Below, one piece after another: positions 23,225-36,544 of a stretch of 64,000 nt of DNA. Location: assembly GCF_036323735.1 (NCBI RefSeq), contig NC_086019.1:236945102-237009101 (forward strand). Reading direction: 5' to 3'. Within the stretch, counting starts at the first letter, position 1; each line of letters opens with the position of its first letter. The notes beneath the pieces were generated by a model. It ran no database searches, was not told where the DNA came from, and saw only the letters and a list, made by a program, of their open reading frames with translations. The position numbers were made by a program, and so were the translations under genes. The DNA is from Rattus norvegicus (taxonomy: Eukaryota > Chordata > Mammalia > Rodentia > Muridae).

Positions 23225-23745
23225 CAAAACTCAGGGATCTATGCAAAATAGTAAGCAGAAACTTTTAGAGCAGGAGTCGATGGATGACTCCAGGAAACAG
23301 TTGTCTTCCAGACACAGCAGGACTGAAGCATCTATGAACTGGCTGAGATTGTGGCAGCACACACAAGACCCATGAAACAGACCCAGTTCAGACAGGGTCG
23401 AAGCACTGAGGGGAAAATTTAGACACTGGCTCTCAGCCCTAAGCAAAAATTGCAATTGGCACCTGTTAGCACTTCAGAGTAGGCCCATGCCCAAGAGTAG
23501 TTGCCCAACACAAAACAAACTCAATGGTACTTTTGTACACTTTTTGTCTTAACTTGCTTTGGGCCTTTTGCTTATATATTTAGCTTTCGTTTCTGGGGTG
23601 GGTCTTGTCTGATTTTCTTGATTTTGTTTGTTTGTTAAAAAGAAAGGAAGGGGGGAAAACAAAATTGAGTACACAGGGAGGTAGAGAGGATCTGGGGAGA
23701 AGAAAAACATGATCAAAATATATTGTATGGAATTTTTTTTCAATT
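23225..23745 (+). mobile_element. LINE-1 3' end fragment
   Basis: Rodent L1 3' UTR-like text: CAGGACTGAAGCATCTATGA, GGCTGAGATTGTGGCAGCAC, then GGAAGGGGGGAAAACAA and an A/T-rich end. Confidence 0.65.
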
Positions 23746-23761
23746 ACAAAAGTATCTATTG

Positions 23762-23926
23762 AGGGTGGAGAGATGGTTCAGTGGCTAAGGAAGGGTACTG
23801 GCTGCTCTTTCACAGGACCCAGGTTCAATTCCCAGCACCTATGTGGCAGTTCACAACTGTCTGTAACTCCAGTTTCTGAGGATCTGACTTGCTTTTACAG
23901 ACATACATGAAGTCAAAACACCGAAA

Positions 23927-23935
<9 letters not shown>
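23762..23935 (+). repeat. B2-family SINE (B3-like)
   Basis: GTGGAGAGATGGTTCAGTGG, GTTCAATTCCCAGCACCTAT, TGGCAGTTCACAACTGTCTG. Confidence 0.88.
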
Positions 23936-23969
<34 letters not shown>

Positions 23970-23996
23970 CCAACCAACCAACCAACCAACCAACCC
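23922..23996. repeat. (AAAT)n then (AACC)n compound repeat
   Basis: About eleven AAAT units passing directly into about seven AACC units. Confidence 0.93.
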
Positions 23997-24078
23997 TATC
24001 TATCCCCAACCAGAAGGAAAGGTCCAGGAATTCAAGGGATTTTTCTCTCATTATTGACTGTACTTTTTGACCACAAAT

Positions 24079-24112
24079 TATAATATATATATATATATAT
24101 CTTATATATACA
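24079..24112. repeat. (TA)n microsatellite
   Basis: TATA dinucleotides with a CT break. Confidence 0.85.
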
Positions 24113-24868
24113 CATGTTTGTATGTGTGAGTACACATATATGTATGTGCATGCATGTTTAAATATCTTTGAAATGATACAAATCAAGTTTTAAACTCCAA
24201 CCTATGTATATTTGTCCAAAATAGGAGTCCTGAGTATGTTTATGTTATTTGGTCTTTATTTATTAGAGAATAAAGCCCTATAAATTAAGATAAATAATTC
24301 TCCCCTCAACTCTAAACAGGAACTGTCACAATGATCAAGAACCATATAAATACACTAAAATAACTCTTCCCTTAAAAAAAAAAACCAAGCTATTTTCTTC
24401 CTATGAGGAAAATTATTTCATGAAATCAGTAGGACAGTGGTTTAAAAAGAATATGCCAACTATACACGAAACCTTATAATAATTATAGCTGACTCGCTGA
24501 ATTTTTATCATCATTTCTAATTTTTCCTTTAAAACATAAAATGTCTATGCTAATACATTCTGAATTTCAGAATTCAGAGACTAAATTCTACTTACAATGA
24601 CTAAAACAAGTATTAACAAGAAGCAAATTGATGTTAAGTAATTAATACTGAAAACTGATATAAAGTATACTTGCTACTTACTTGATAAATACACAAATAC
24701 CTATTAAAATTTAGAAATGCTTCCACTATTGAGGTGGGTTTTTTGGTATTACTGAAGGTCGTGTGAATGCCATTGGTAGTACAACTACTTGTACAGAGTA
24801 CAGCTAAACATCAGAGAATATATTTAGCATAAACAAGGCCCTGGATTCAATCTTCCGCGAGCATGTGC

Positions 24869-24880
24869 GTGCACACACAC

Positions 24881-24932
<52 letters not shown>
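24869..24932. repeat. (CA)n microsatellite
   Basis: About 30 CA units with one early interruption; an old ID-like fragment (AAGGCCCTGGATTCAATC) precedes it. Confidence 0.95.
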
Positions 24933-24934
<2 letters not shown>

Positions 24935-27087
24935 GTGAACACATATCCAAGAGAGAGCACAATTAAAATCTGGAAATAAAATTAACCTAATCTGTTTAAT
25001 ATTCTAAGTGAAAAGTCTCACTTTGTGAACTCATTCATTTAAAGAAAAGTTAAAACATAGTTGTAACTGTTATCCAGGGTCCTACAGTAAGGAAGGACAT
25101 GTACAAGTCAGTGAGTGTTGTTTAATGCAGGGACTATTTACAAATGTGCAGGCAAGGCTAAGAGAAACTAGGAAGAAATGATGAAGTGTTCCTGGATCCT
25201 CCATAACAAGGAGTTTTTCCCACTCTAAGCCTAAAAGAGGAAGAGAAGGGAAGAGGGAGTAGTTAACAGACCAAGAGAACTGTAATTAAAGAAGAGCGCC
25301 ACACAACGACTGAGCATAGTTACTCACAGTCTGAAGGCCAGGAAAGAGGGAGATGTTAAATACTCCTACCTCTTGGTCCTCCTGTCAGTGCCTTCCGTTG
25401 GCTGAACCCAATCAGAAGTCAGGGGACAAGGCAGACCAGTTGATGCAGTCCTTAGAAATCAGCCTCCTGGGGCACAGAACAGAGTATACAAGGGTGGAGA
25501 CTGCACTTGGAGAAGTGTGTGATGACTAACAGCAAAGCACAACCTGAGTATTAGTTTTCAAGAACAACTGAATGGAATTAGAAAAGAAAGAAATTTGACT
25601 AGGGACTTCAACAAAAACTAGGGCGCATTTGATAGATAAGCGATATGGTCACTGCAGTGTGGACTTCCTCCATCTAAATGTATGCATCTTCGTAAGTTCT
25701 GAGCTGCACTAGTCATTAAAACCAAGTATCCAAATAAACCTAGCATAAAAGAAGTTTCAACTATCTTAACAGGCAAGTATTAAACCAAACCTCGACAAAC
25801 AAATCACAATGCTCTCATAAAAAATAATTTTTGTACTACTAATGCTTGAAGAAATGGTTACTTGCAATTTATAAATACAAACATGCTACAGTGCACATGC
25901 TAGTTCTTTTCCCTCTTTCAAAGATCAGCTTATAAAAATTTAGAAACCTGACAATGGCTTGGTGAAACCAATCATTTTGTACAAATAATGTATACTAATT
26001 TTTTTTAAAGTTTGGAGACTGCTGCTTTCATCTTAAACTACTTGATATCCGAGATTCATTTTTTTAGAAAAAAAGAAAATCATCTGTAAGAAAGCACTAA
26101 TCACAACCCCTTATTTTCTTCTGTCCCTTCCCTCTGTCCCTCCAGTTATTATTCTTACTCACTTTGAAATCCTCAGCTCACCCAGAAAACTAGTATTTTG
26201 TCTCGACTTTCACTGGCTCTAACAGAATTCAGCTTCTTTTCACTAGTCATAAATAAGCTGGAATTCAAAACACATTAACACATTTTCCTCTCTCCCTTGA
26301 CCAAATTTCCCATGTATTTAGTTCCTTTTGCGTCCTGGCCTAAAGTCCCTCTGCTCACATACGTCTACTACTAAGCACTACTACTGAAATCAAAGCCTTG
26401 TGCTTTAGTTATAAACAAATGGATTCAACCTAGACAAAGACTACTTCTTTGAAAGTAGTTAACATCCTCTCTTGGCCTCATAGCAGCCACTTCTAATGCC
26501 ATCACTATGCAAAAGTTTCACCCTATCACCCACCACAACTCAGTAAGGTAGTTCTTCAGTAAGATAGCCATTAATTTCTACTTTTGAAAAACTAAGACTA
26601 TCTGAGTTGAGGCATGTGTCAATGTTTCAGTGAAAAAGATCTCTGATCCAAAACCAATTGTTGCACAGGTTTTCAATATTCGTATTTCATGAATTCTCCT
26701 GAGCATTCCTTTAGCATAAAATCATGCCCAAGTCTGATTAAAATCAGTCACTCCCCTTGAAAATATTTGAATATAAACTGCTAGTCCTTTGATTCACACT
26801 GCAGTCTAACATGGCAACTGCCTGCACATACTTTACTGACTCATTCTTCCCAGTCTTGATAGGAAATTAAAGGGATTCTTCCCAGTTCTTATTTTACTCA
26901 AGTTCTCTTACATCTAGTCACTCTTTTCTAAAGATCATTAACTGTAACTTAACACAATTAAGACTTTTTGGAATAGGAAAGTAGAGAGGGAATATCCATT
27001 CATATAATTCAAGTCCATTCAGATATCTACTGAACAATAAAGATTCAGCAATGAACATAATGGCAGTTTATGTATATGGAATTAAAA

Positions 27088-27162
27088 GTATATATATATA
27101 TATATGCTTTTAGTACACACACACAGACACACACACACACACAGACACACACACACTCACTG
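27088..27162. repeat. (TA)n and (CA)n microsatellites
   Basis: TA run at about 27089-27106, then interrupted CA run with CAGA units. Confidence 0.88.
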
Positions 27163-27301
27163 GTATATTCTGGCTGAAACAATGGTGACAATACTAACAA
27201 AAACCTAAAAGAATTCTGAAAGCCAGAATGGAAAACAAAGACTTGGGTTAGAAACAGTAAATATTTTTGAGGTAGCAGTTATTTAACTAATTAGAAAAGT
27301 T

Positions 27302-27465
27302 CTGCTGGGAAGTTGTGCCACACACCTTTAATCTCAGCACTCTGAAGTCAGAGGCAGGTAGATCTCTGAGTTTGAGGCCCACCTGGTTTACAGAGTGAGT
27401 TCCTGGACAGCCAGGGCTACACAGAGAAACCCTGTCTCTATAAAAAAACAAAAGAAAAAAAAAGT
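27302..27465 (+). repeat. B1 SINE
   Basis: CACACACCTTTAATCTCAGC, GAGGCAGGTAGATCTCTGAG, CTACACAGAGAAACCCTGTC, A-rich tail. Confidence 0.93.
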
Positions 27466-27694
27466 TCTATGGACAGAAATAAGTTCTTTTTTAAAAGAGA
27501 AGGAGGCTTAAAATACTGACCTGGAAATCTTTTGATAAGTAAAGCCATAGGAAATGAGTAATGTATCTAGAAGGATAAACGTGGAAATAGAAGTTCTTAA
27601 GGTGCAATTACAGGAACCACCTACATATCAAGGAAAACCCAGCAAAAGCATACTGAAAAGATGAGGTAAGGAGTAACTTAAAAATGTGCAGTCA

Positions 27695-27797
27695 GGGGTT
27701 GGGGATTTGGCTCAGTGGCAGAGCGCTTGCCTAGGAAGTGCAAGGCCCTGGGTTCAGTCCCCAGCTCCGAAAAAAAGAACCAAAAAAAAAAAAAAGT
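27695..27797 (+). repeat. ID SINE
   Basis: GGGGTTGGGGATTTGGCTCA, A-rich tail, TGCAGTCAG-like flanking repeat. Confidence 0.94.
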
Positions 27798-28009
27798 TGC
27801 AGTCAGAGACCACAAGTTCAATTGCTAAGTGACTTAAACTCTTTAATTTTCCAAGTCGACTGAGAAAGAGCAAAGTAAAAGTCAAGGATTGAGGAAGAAG
27901 GCATTTATCTTTAGTAAAAGTCCAAGACAACTTTAATAGGAACTAACTTCAAGTTAAACATTTCTATGCCTTAGATATTAATCTATCAAAACAGCAGATC
28001 AATAAAAAT

Positions 28010-28730
28010 ACTACCCACAACTAAAGACAGACCACTATAAGTTTTTAAAATCACACATTTTGAGCTTTGTACCAGGAGATAAATACCCATGATACACAAC
28101 TCACAGACCATAGGAAACTTAACAAGAAAGAAGCTCCAAGTGTGAATACCTAAAACCCACTTAGAAGGGGAACAAAAATAATCATGGGAGGCAGAGGAAG
28201 GGAGGAACCTGGGCAAGAAAAGGGAGGGGAAAAGGAGGGACAGGATTAGGTTTGGGGAGAGACAGAAGGGAAGTCCAGAGGGCCAGGAGAATGAATTAAA
28301 ATATGCAGCAGTGGGGGTTAGGGGATAGGGGAATCTTGAAAGCTCTGGGATATGAGAGGCTACCAGGACTCAACAGGGATGACATTGGCTGAAGTGCCCA
28401 ACAGTGAGGAGACAGAACTGGAAGAGACCACCTCCAACAGATAGATATGACCACCAGTTGAGGTAGGGGGTCACCCCCACCTATCCTCAAAATTTTTAAC
28501 TTAGAATTGTTCCTGTCTAAAGGAAATTCAGGGACAAAAATGGAGCAGAAAGAAAGGCCACCCAGTGACCAGCCCAACTTGGGATCCATTCCATGGGCGC
28601 ACACCAAACTCTGACACTGTTACTGATGCCATATTGTGCTTGTAGAAAAGAGTATGGCATGGCTGTCCTCTGAGAGGCTCTACCAGTAGCTGACTGAGAC
28701 AAATATCCAACCTATCAAGTTACTAAAAAG
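28010..28730 (+). mobile_element. LINE-1 3' fragment (Lx-type)
   Basis: CATAGGAAACTTAACAAGAA, AGGCCACCCAGTGACCAGCC, GGGATCCATTCCATGGGCGC and CATGGCTGTCCTCTGAGAGG are rodent L1 3' region phrases. No coding potential remains. Confidence 0.75.
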
Positions 28731-28904
28731 ACAAACTTCTTTAGAAAAATAGAAGAAAAAGAACTCCAGGTAAAATATTTGTTTTGACAGAGGACCCATT
28801 TTACCAGATATTAAAGGATTTTTAGGGTCTGAAGACAAGGACTCACTGAGTAAAAAGCAGTTGTTTTGCAAACCATGAAAGCCCAGGTAAGAAAATCTGG
28901 GTGA

Positions 28905-29095
28905 GGCAATAGATACCTGTAATCTCAGCATTATAGAGAAGAGAGGGTCCCTGGGGTTTATCTAGGTCTGCCTCAAAAGAGGTGGACAGTGTTCCCGAGG
29001 ACGACACCTAGGTTGTTCTCTGGCCTCCATACAAGTGAGCAGATGCACATCATGTATATTTCTCTCTCCCTCTTTCCCAACATACACAGTAAGAA
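28905..29095 (+). repeat. B4-like SINE fragment
   Basis: ATACCTGTAATCTCAGCATT then TTGTTCTCTGGCCTCCATAC. Confidence 0.55.
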
Positions 29096-29576
29096 ACTTA
29101 AAATCCTAAAATTAAAGAAATACAGATGTATAAAGATCAGCAACAGAATGGAGAGTTCAAAATACACCCAGGATGTTGTCATAAAGATGGTATTTCAAAA
29201 CAATGAAGAAAAGTGATGTTGCAGCAACTGGCTGCACACGAGAATAACAAAACAGCTGGTATTCAACTTCATTTCTTGACTCACAAATTCTAGATAGATC
29301 CACTCATTTTTTTCACCTTATTTATGCCTTCATTCATCACCAGTTAAGACATAGGTGGTGTGACTACGGCCTGGTACAAGTGCTATAGTAAAGATATATA
29401 AAATTAAAGAAAGCAAATATACCTAAGTACTAAGTTACAGACTCTCGGTTTAGTCAAGAATAATTTTTCTGAGGAGGTGACAGTGGAAGCCAGTCATGCA
29501 AAACCAAACCAAAATAACAACAACAAAAAATGTAGGGATATATGTTTAAAATAAAAGATCAAGTCCAAAGGCCATG

Positions 29577-29750
29577 AGATGAGAAATGGTTTAGGGGGGA
29601 TGAGAAGGCTTGCTGTCAAGCCTAATGATCCAAGTTTGATCTTCTGAACCCATGTGATGGAAAGAGGGCACTTCCTCTCCCCAGTTTGTCCTCTGTCCTC
29701 CACTCTAGAGACAGAGCACCTAAATACTAAATAAATAAATGGACAGTGGG
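29577..29750 (+). repeat. tRNA-derived SINE, diverged
   Basis: GAGAAGGCTTGCTGTCAAGC, CAAGTTTGATCTTCTGAACC, GTCCTCTGTCCTCCACTC and an AAAT-rich tail. Confidence 0.6.
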
Positions 29751-30234
29751 GAGTGGTGGGAAGGTGGACTGGCAGATTTGTAGGAAGAACAGAGTTAGAT
29801 TCTTTAATATACCCAAAATGCCAGTAAAGCACTTCTTATAAGAGTATTTACTAATTTCCCTCAATATGAATTTTTAAATGGTTGATGGATAGAAAATGAA
29901 CTCAAAGGAAAAAGAAATTAGGAAACTACAAGTAAGAAATAGCAATGGCTTGAACTTAGGCAGCAACATTAGAAACACATAAAGTTGAGAATTAATTGAC
30001 AATTTTAGTAAGGGAAATAAATGAAATGGAAGAAACTTGAAAAAACACAAGCGTTTTGGCCAGAGCTACACAGACTTAGCAACAGTAAAATTATCACTAC
30101 TACCATAACAAAACAAGCCATAAGAACAGGTTTAAACATGGTTGAAATGGTTATTAGATACCAATTAGATATAGGAAACAACTATGGTCTCAAAACAGTG
30201 ATAAACTGTACTGTAGTGAAAGGAGAGTCGCCCC

Positions 30235-30535
30235 CCCCAAAAAAAGTGTGCATGTGTGTACAATATACATACGTATGCAGGTGCCATCCCCTGTGTGTAG
30301 GTAAGGTATGTGGAGAGCAGAAGTTGATCTCTTACCACATGTTCTAAAACAGGACTTCTCTCTCACTGACCTGGCTAGACTGGTTGGCCTGCTAAGGTCC
30401 TCGGCATCCTCCCATTTCTGCTTCCCAATACTGGGATCACAGGAATACATTGCCACACCCAGTTTTTATGTGAGTGCTGAGCTTCCCAATTATACATAAA
30501 GCACCATATCTCCTAAGCTAGCTCCCTAGGTCAAA
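30235..30535 (-). repeat. B4-type SINE
   Basis: Minus strand: GTCCTCGGCATCCTCCCATT, CTGGGATCACAGGAATACAT, then a tRNA-like part ending CTCCTAAGCTAGCTCCC. Confidence 0.6.
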
Positions 30536-30711
30536 GAGATTTCTTAAAACATTTTTACTACTTTCTTATAGCATTTAGCTTTTGCTACCAGATATCTCTA
30601 TCTATGTCTATATATAATTTCTTAAATTAATAAACAATTAATGCAAACAATCACTGAATTGTCAATTAGTTTAATTAGATTTCCATAACAGTTATGTATC
30701 CTGCTATTGGT

Positions 30712-30820
30712 TTGGCTTTTGAGACAAGGTCTCATCGTGTAATTCTAGATAACCTATAACTCACTATGTAGACCAGGCTGCTCTCAAACTCAAAGATCCA
30801 TCAGTGCCTGGCCTACGTGA
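30712..30820 (-). repeat. B1 SINE, incomplete
   Basis: GACAAGGTCTCATCGTGTAA, ACTCACTATGTAGACCAGGC. Confidence 0.85.
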
Positions 30821-30961
30821 TTTTTTTTTAGTAATATTACAAATACTGTAAATTCTATGACACTAAGTCTCTAGTCCCTATGCCCTGAAACTCCTTATAA
30901 CCATTTCCTCCCCAGTCTTGTCTCTCAGGAGATTCCTTTTTTCTCAAGCCCTACATCTCTG

Positions 30962-31098
30962 GCAACACAGCACAGTGGTTAAACACTGGCTGTTAAGCCA
31001 AACCACCTACAATCCTATTTAGGTCCTGCCACTAATTAGTCTGGGTAAACTAATCTGTTAGTACCCAATTTTTCCATTTATAAAACAATTCATGAAAT
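30962..31098 (+). repeat. MIR element
   Basis: CACAGTGGTTAAACACTGGC, CCTGCCACTAATTAGTCTGG, TTTTTCCATTTATAAAACA follow the MIR layout. An ancient, pre-rodent insertion. Confidence 0.8.
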
Positions 31099-31104
31099 CA
31101 GTAA

Positions 31105-31292
31105 TTGCCTTTCTAAAGGATTCTATTTTATGTATATGTGTGAGTGCCCAAAGAAGACGGAAAATGTTACTAAATCCTCCAGAACTAGTTAAGGGTGATA
31201 CGGAACCTGATGTGGCTGCTGGAAACTGAACTGGTAATCTCTGCAAAGCAACTAAGGTTTTTACCCTGTGACTCAGCTCTCCAGTCTCTCAA
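31105..31292 (-). repeat. B2-family SINE (B3-like), diverged
   Basis: TATGTGTGAGTGCCCAAAGA, TGTGGCTGCTGGAAACTGAA, GACTCAGCTCTCCAGTCTC. Confidence 0.7.
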
Positions 31293-31469
31293 CAACTATC
31301 TTAAGAGCTATGAGAACATAATGTATATAACGCCTTTCAAACAAGGTTGCAGTGACAATAAATGTTAACTATTGTTAAAATAATGTTAGATGTAATTTCA
31401 AACATTTGCTAAGATTTTATCTATATTACAGGCAACCAAGACAGGCTTTTTCTACTCCTTGCCCTAGAC

Positions 31470-31545
31470 CAGTGGTTCTCAACCTGAGAGTTGAGACCCC
31501 TTAGGGGTGGGTGGGTGGGGATGTGACTGACCTTTTCATAGCTGA
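31470..31545 (+). repeat. hAT-type DNA transposon fragment (URR1-like)
   Basis: Starts CAGTGGTTCTCAACCTGAGA, the hAT-Charlie terminal sequence seen in rodent URR1, followed by GAGACCCCTTAGGGGT. Only one end is present. Confidence 0.7.
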
Positions 31546-31934
31546 GTTCCTCAAGCTGCTCTCTGCCCTCCACAAGCATGGTGTGTGTATGTGTGCACAA
31601 ATATACATACACATACAAATAAATAAATACAATAAGAAATAATAAAAAATAGAAACAAATGTATGAAATGCCACTGGGAAAATAATATTCTAGCTGAGTG
31701 CACATTTTGTGGAAGATTTCTTGATGTTGCCCAAAAAGGCTGAGACTATATACTGTCACAAAAGTCACATAAGGTGCTAGTAGACTCTAATTTATTCTTT
31801 TAAAATACTTGTGTATGTGTGCATGTCTGTGTGTATGCATGGGTTGGTGCAGACATGCATATGTAGGTCAGCAATCAAGGCTGGATGTCTTTCTTCACTC
31901 AACATGTTTCTATTGTCATTATTTATTTACTTTT

Positions 31935-32120
31935 CTGTATATAAATGTTTACCTGCATGTATATATGTGCACTATATGTACGTACCTAGTGCCCAGGAAG
32001 GCCATACGACAACACTGGATCTTTTAAAACACATTGTGGAACCACCATGTGTGAGCTTGGCATCAAAACTGGGTCTTCTGTAATAGCAACAAGTGTTCTT
32101 AACCACCAAGCCGTCTTTCT
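31935..32120 (-). repeat. B2-family SINE (B3-like)
   Basis: TTTACCTGCATGTATATATG, AGTGTTCTTAACCACCAAGC. Confidence 0.7.
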
Positions 32121-32124
32121 AATC

Positions 32125-32285
32125 ATCTCTGCATCTGTTTTGAGGCAAGGTCTCTCCCTGAACCCAGAGCTTACCAACTGGCTACACTGGCTGGCCAGCA
32201 AGTCTTGGGAACCTATCTGTCTCTGCACTGCCCTAACTCTCTCACAGTACCACCAGATCCAACGTGTCTGTATGTGAATATCAAT
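32125..32285 (-). repeat. B1/B4-like SINE fragment
   Basis: GAGGCAAGGTCTCTCCCTGA, CAGAGCTTACCAACTGGCTA. Confidence 0.6.
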
Positions 32286-33242
32286 GACTATAACCTCTAG
32301 CTCCTCCGGCTCTCCTTTATTTTCACATGCCTACTAATCCAACTTTTACTTTCATGGTATATGATATGCCCTACACCATCATATACACAAGAAAAAAAAT
32401 CATATGATGATTTGTCTTTGTGAGACTGGATTAGTTTTGAGATTTTTTTCAATTGTTAACCTGCTAACCTGCCAAGTCTTTTGCAAAATAAAACTGTAGT
32501 TCCTACAAATTAGGATGCTATCATTTGAAACAAAATTTATCTTTAACAAATGGAATGTATCTAAAGAAGAGGGCTATCCTTCAGGAAAAGAAGATCCCAA
32601 GCAAATGTCATGTGCCTGATTACCAATTCAGACACTTCCTGCATTTTTATCTCTTAGCACTGCTTTTCACTGATTTTAACATAAAAGACAAACCTGACAG
32701 ATAAGCAAGACTTATAAGGTGAAGCAGTTTTATTTTCTATATTCACTATTTTTAATCTTTTAGTGGATTCCAACACTAAAAGGGACAAATGTGAACTCTA
32801 AGACACAATAACATTTGAGAAATAGTATCCGAATGGTTCTATCTGGAAATACTTTCAGAAGTCTGTACTCAAAAGCTTTAGGCAGTAAAATCTGGATTCA
32901 GTCCTTAATACTAGCTATTTTAAATCTTTAAAACTGCACCTAGAAAACTTGTGGGGTTTTCTACTTTGAGTGAAATTTTAAAACAAAAAGAAACAACTGC
33001 AATACATGGTCCCTGGGGAAAAAGCAAGAGACTAGAAGGACAACTTAAACACCTGCAGCTTTACGGTGCAGCTACAACTATGTACGCTAAGTAGATCACA
33101 GCCTGACGATCCACACTCAAACCCAGCTTTTAACCTACACTTTATTCAAATTTGTGAATATTACTTTTTCAATAAAATCTTTCAACATACAAAATAACAC
33201 GGTTACTATATGAACTTCAGGAGCATAGGCAGGGCGTTTTAA

Positions 33243-33370
33243 ACGGGGTCAAGGATGCAGTTTAGCTGGCACAGGGCCTTTGTAGCATGCACAAGTCCTG
33301 GGGTTCAATCCCCAGCACTACAGTGAATTCAAGGTCGGCAAGACCCCATGGAAGGAAAAGGAAAGAGGGT
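33243..33370 (+). repeat. Old ID-like SINE
   Basis: GGATGCAGTTTAGCTGGCAC and GGGGTTCAATCCCCAGCACT keep the tRNA-derived A and B box spacing. Confidence 0.6.
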
Positions 33371-33721
33371 GGGAGATAAATTAAGAAACTTTCTACTTAG
33401 CAATAACCACAATTAATTTTTTTATTTCTGTTGTTTTAAAGTAAATATACTTAATCTCCTTAAGTCTAAGCATGAATAATTCTAGAAAATTTACAAGTCT
33501 CAGGTGGAAGGTGATACCGCACCAGGTCTGGGTAGTAATATTACCAACCACTGAGATTTATTCGTCTTTCCCAACTAAAGCAACAAAGCTCAGGTAATTT
33601 AATAAGAATGTTAAAGATTTGTAATATTATACATGGTTGTGGACATTAAAAATGATCATTTGTTTTGAGTAATTCTAATTAAAAAAAAAACAGTCCAAAA
33701 ATGATCTGGAAATGGAATAAA

Positions 33722-33836
33722 ACTGTTTTTTTTGTCTTTGTTTTTGTTTTTGTTTTTTTTTCCGGAGCTGAGGACTGAACCCAGAGCCTTGCACTTGCTA
33801 AGCAAGCGCTCTACCACTGAGCTAAATCCCCAACCC
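33722..33836 (-). repeat. ID SINE
   Basis: Minus-strand ID with T-rich tail; TGGAATAAA repeat at 33713-33721 and 33837-33845. Confidence 0.93.
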
Positions 33837-34754
33837 TGGAATAAATCTTCTTAAAATTGTTTTTCTCAGGTATTTGGCAATAAGACTGGAGCTTAACAAC
33901 CATACTGATAGGCTACAAAGTAAAAACACACTGCATTTTTATTGTAAGAACTCTATAATATTCTCAAATATTTTCAAGTGGAAAAGAAACCTTAGATAAA
34001 GTTCACAGTACTGAAAATAACACCTTTTATTGGTGCCATAATACAGTCTTTCTAGCTTTCTAATCAAGCTATCCAGCTTTCAATATATGGTGTATACATT
34101 TTAATCATAATTTTTATAATCTTTTTCTCTCCCAAAAGACTGTTAAAGACCAACGATTCTCATATAAAGTTCAGCCTTGGTAGCCTTGCCCAACACTCTA
34201 CTCTTCTGTCTCAAGGTCTGTGTGTTTCTCTTTACCTATCAACCTGAAGGAACAAGATAATGTTTACCAATATATCTAGAGCTTTTATGCACTATCTAGT
34301 ACAGAATTGCTCCATTACACATTCAATGATATCAATTTCATCTAGCTCAAAACTACGATGTCCTGAATAAGACATAATAAGACATTTTAAAATTCACTCC
34401 TGCCCCGAGGCTAATAGTTTATATCACGTCTATATACCTCTAACATTCTAGAACACAGTTCATCACAGCATTCCCAAAATACGCTCCCATGGAACATATA
34501 AGAGTTCTTTATAAGCTAAGCCAAGATTTCCAGTCAATCCCATAAAGTAAATTCAGAAATATTTATACTGTCAACTAATGTAGCTCATCGTCACTGTCTG
34601 TATGATGAGATGGATTTGTTATAACTTGTTCCTAGTACCAGTACCACTACGCTGCTCACTAATGGTAATAAGACATCCTCTTTACGGAGTACATCATCAG
34701 TGCTCAACAGAAAGCTCAATAGTATATGGAGCAGCTCAAAACAACACAAATGTT

Positions 34755-34912
34755 TTACATGTATTAATGGAAGGGGCTGTGGGTCCCACAAGTGGACATC
34801 AGAGGACAACGTCCAGGAATCAGTTCTCTCCCTCTACTCTATTGTAGGAGTCCAGGGACCAAATCAGGTTCTCAGGCTTGGCAGCAAATACCTTTTCCCA
34901 CGTTGTATTCTT
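34755..34912 (-). repeat. tRNA-derived SINE, diverged
   Basis: GTGGACATCAGAGGACAACG, CAGGTTCTCAGGCTTGGCAG. Confidence 0.55.
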
Positions 34913-35599
34913 GCCAGTTCCATATATATAGCAACTTTAAAGTAATTTTTACCATTTGAAAATAACAACTCAGTGTCTAAGAAAACACATTAGAATACAC
35001 AACTTAGATAATATGTGATACTGATTTAATTACTAACATACCACACACCACTTTATGATACTCATAAAGTCATCTATTTTCTGAAAATCACAATCACATA
35101 AAAAGTCTGTAGAATACTGTTCTTGAACATTTATATATCCAACGAGTATTCCACAAAGCTGTAGCTTTCACTACATTCTGCCCACTCAAAATACTTGCTT
35201 AGCTATGACTCAGATTTTAAGCTAATATAAAAAGAGAAAAAATTTAGTATTCACAAATATAGTCTAGCACCTACAAATGTTTGCACACATCAGATACTGG
35301 CACAAAGCCATGAGGGACTCAAAACTGTCTATTTCAGACCATCACATTACTTTTGCTACTAAAATGCAAGACTTTTTATTTCTTTTGACCTAACATATCA
35401 GAGACATATTTTTTATTACTTTACAACATTGCAAGTTTAAATTCTAAGTGTAGACCACATGGCGGATATTTCTGGACATAAGCTGTTGGGAACAATGATA
35501 TTTATACATATTTATGCAAAAGAGAAAAGAATACTCTGACATTTTGTAGGACAGATTTGTTATGCACACAGTAATTGTGAATATATCTACAGTTTAGCT

Positions 35600-35715
35600 G
35601 TATCTATGTGCTACCTTTCAGAAATGTCATCCAGTTATTCTATATGCTGGTTTCACCATCTGTAAAACTAGGTGGATTATAAGGACTCTAAGGCTCCTTC
35701 TGTGTTTAAAATACT
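35600..35715 (+). repeat. MIR fragment
   Basis: TTTCACCATCTGTAAAACTA, the usual MIR 3' half. Confidence 0.7.
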
Positions 35716-35761
35716 GTGACATCAGTTGGAGTATATTTAGCTATTTATTATAATGACCTGT

Positions 35762-35965
35762 GGGACTGGAGAGATGGCTCCGATGACTAGAGCACAGACT
35801 GCTCTCTCCCAGAGGACCAGAGTTTGATTCCTAGCACTCACTTCAGCTGGCTCACAACCACCTGTAATTCCAGCTCAAGTGAATCTGACAAACTGTAGCC
35901 TTCACAAGCAACTGCATTTACAGGCATATATGTCCTCTCCCAAGTTAAAAATACATATTTTTTAA
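35762..35965 (+). repeat. B2-family SINE (B3-like)
   Basis: GGACTGGAGAGATGGCTCCG, CTGGCTCACAACCACCTGTA. Confidence 0.88.
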
Positions 35966-36404
35966 AAACAGTTTTTAAAATTTATGACATTTGAATGGAC
36001 TGCTTTTTAAATATGAGCCATTTCCAAACAATACATTGTAAAAAGTAACACAGTAAAAAAAAAAAAAATCACCAAATAAAAATAGTAAAAAATAACTTAC
36101 AAAGCTAATTTGTAAACACTTAACCTATTAGAAATAATTCTACTTCACTGCAAAATGCAAAAACAACTTTAGTCTGTTTAAAGACAATCTGCCTTTTAAT
36201 GAATTAACACTCACTATATTATTTTTAGTGAAATTAGTAATAGGTTTGAAAATAATATGAGAAACCAAAGACAACAGATTATTTTACATATTTTATACAA
36301 TGCCCAAGTTTAGAGATAATATTCATTTTAATGCACTACTGTGCTTAACACATTGAGTTACATGACCTATGGTACTGATTTTATTTTAAACAAAAACTCA
36401 TTTG

Positions 36405-36530
36405 GCTCTCACAGCAACCTTTTTAAATTGATATTTTATAGACCCTATTTTATATAAACAGGTTAAAAAAGTCAATCAGTCAAGCTCATCCAGGCATAAA
36501 TACTCAAACCCCTATTTCACTTAGCACTTA
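36405..36530 (-). repeat. Possible MIR fragment
   Basis: TTTATAGACCCTATTTTATA followed by an AAGTCAATCAGTCAAG block resembling reversed MIR. Confidence 0.45.
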
Positions 36531-36544
36531 ACAGCCCTTGACAC

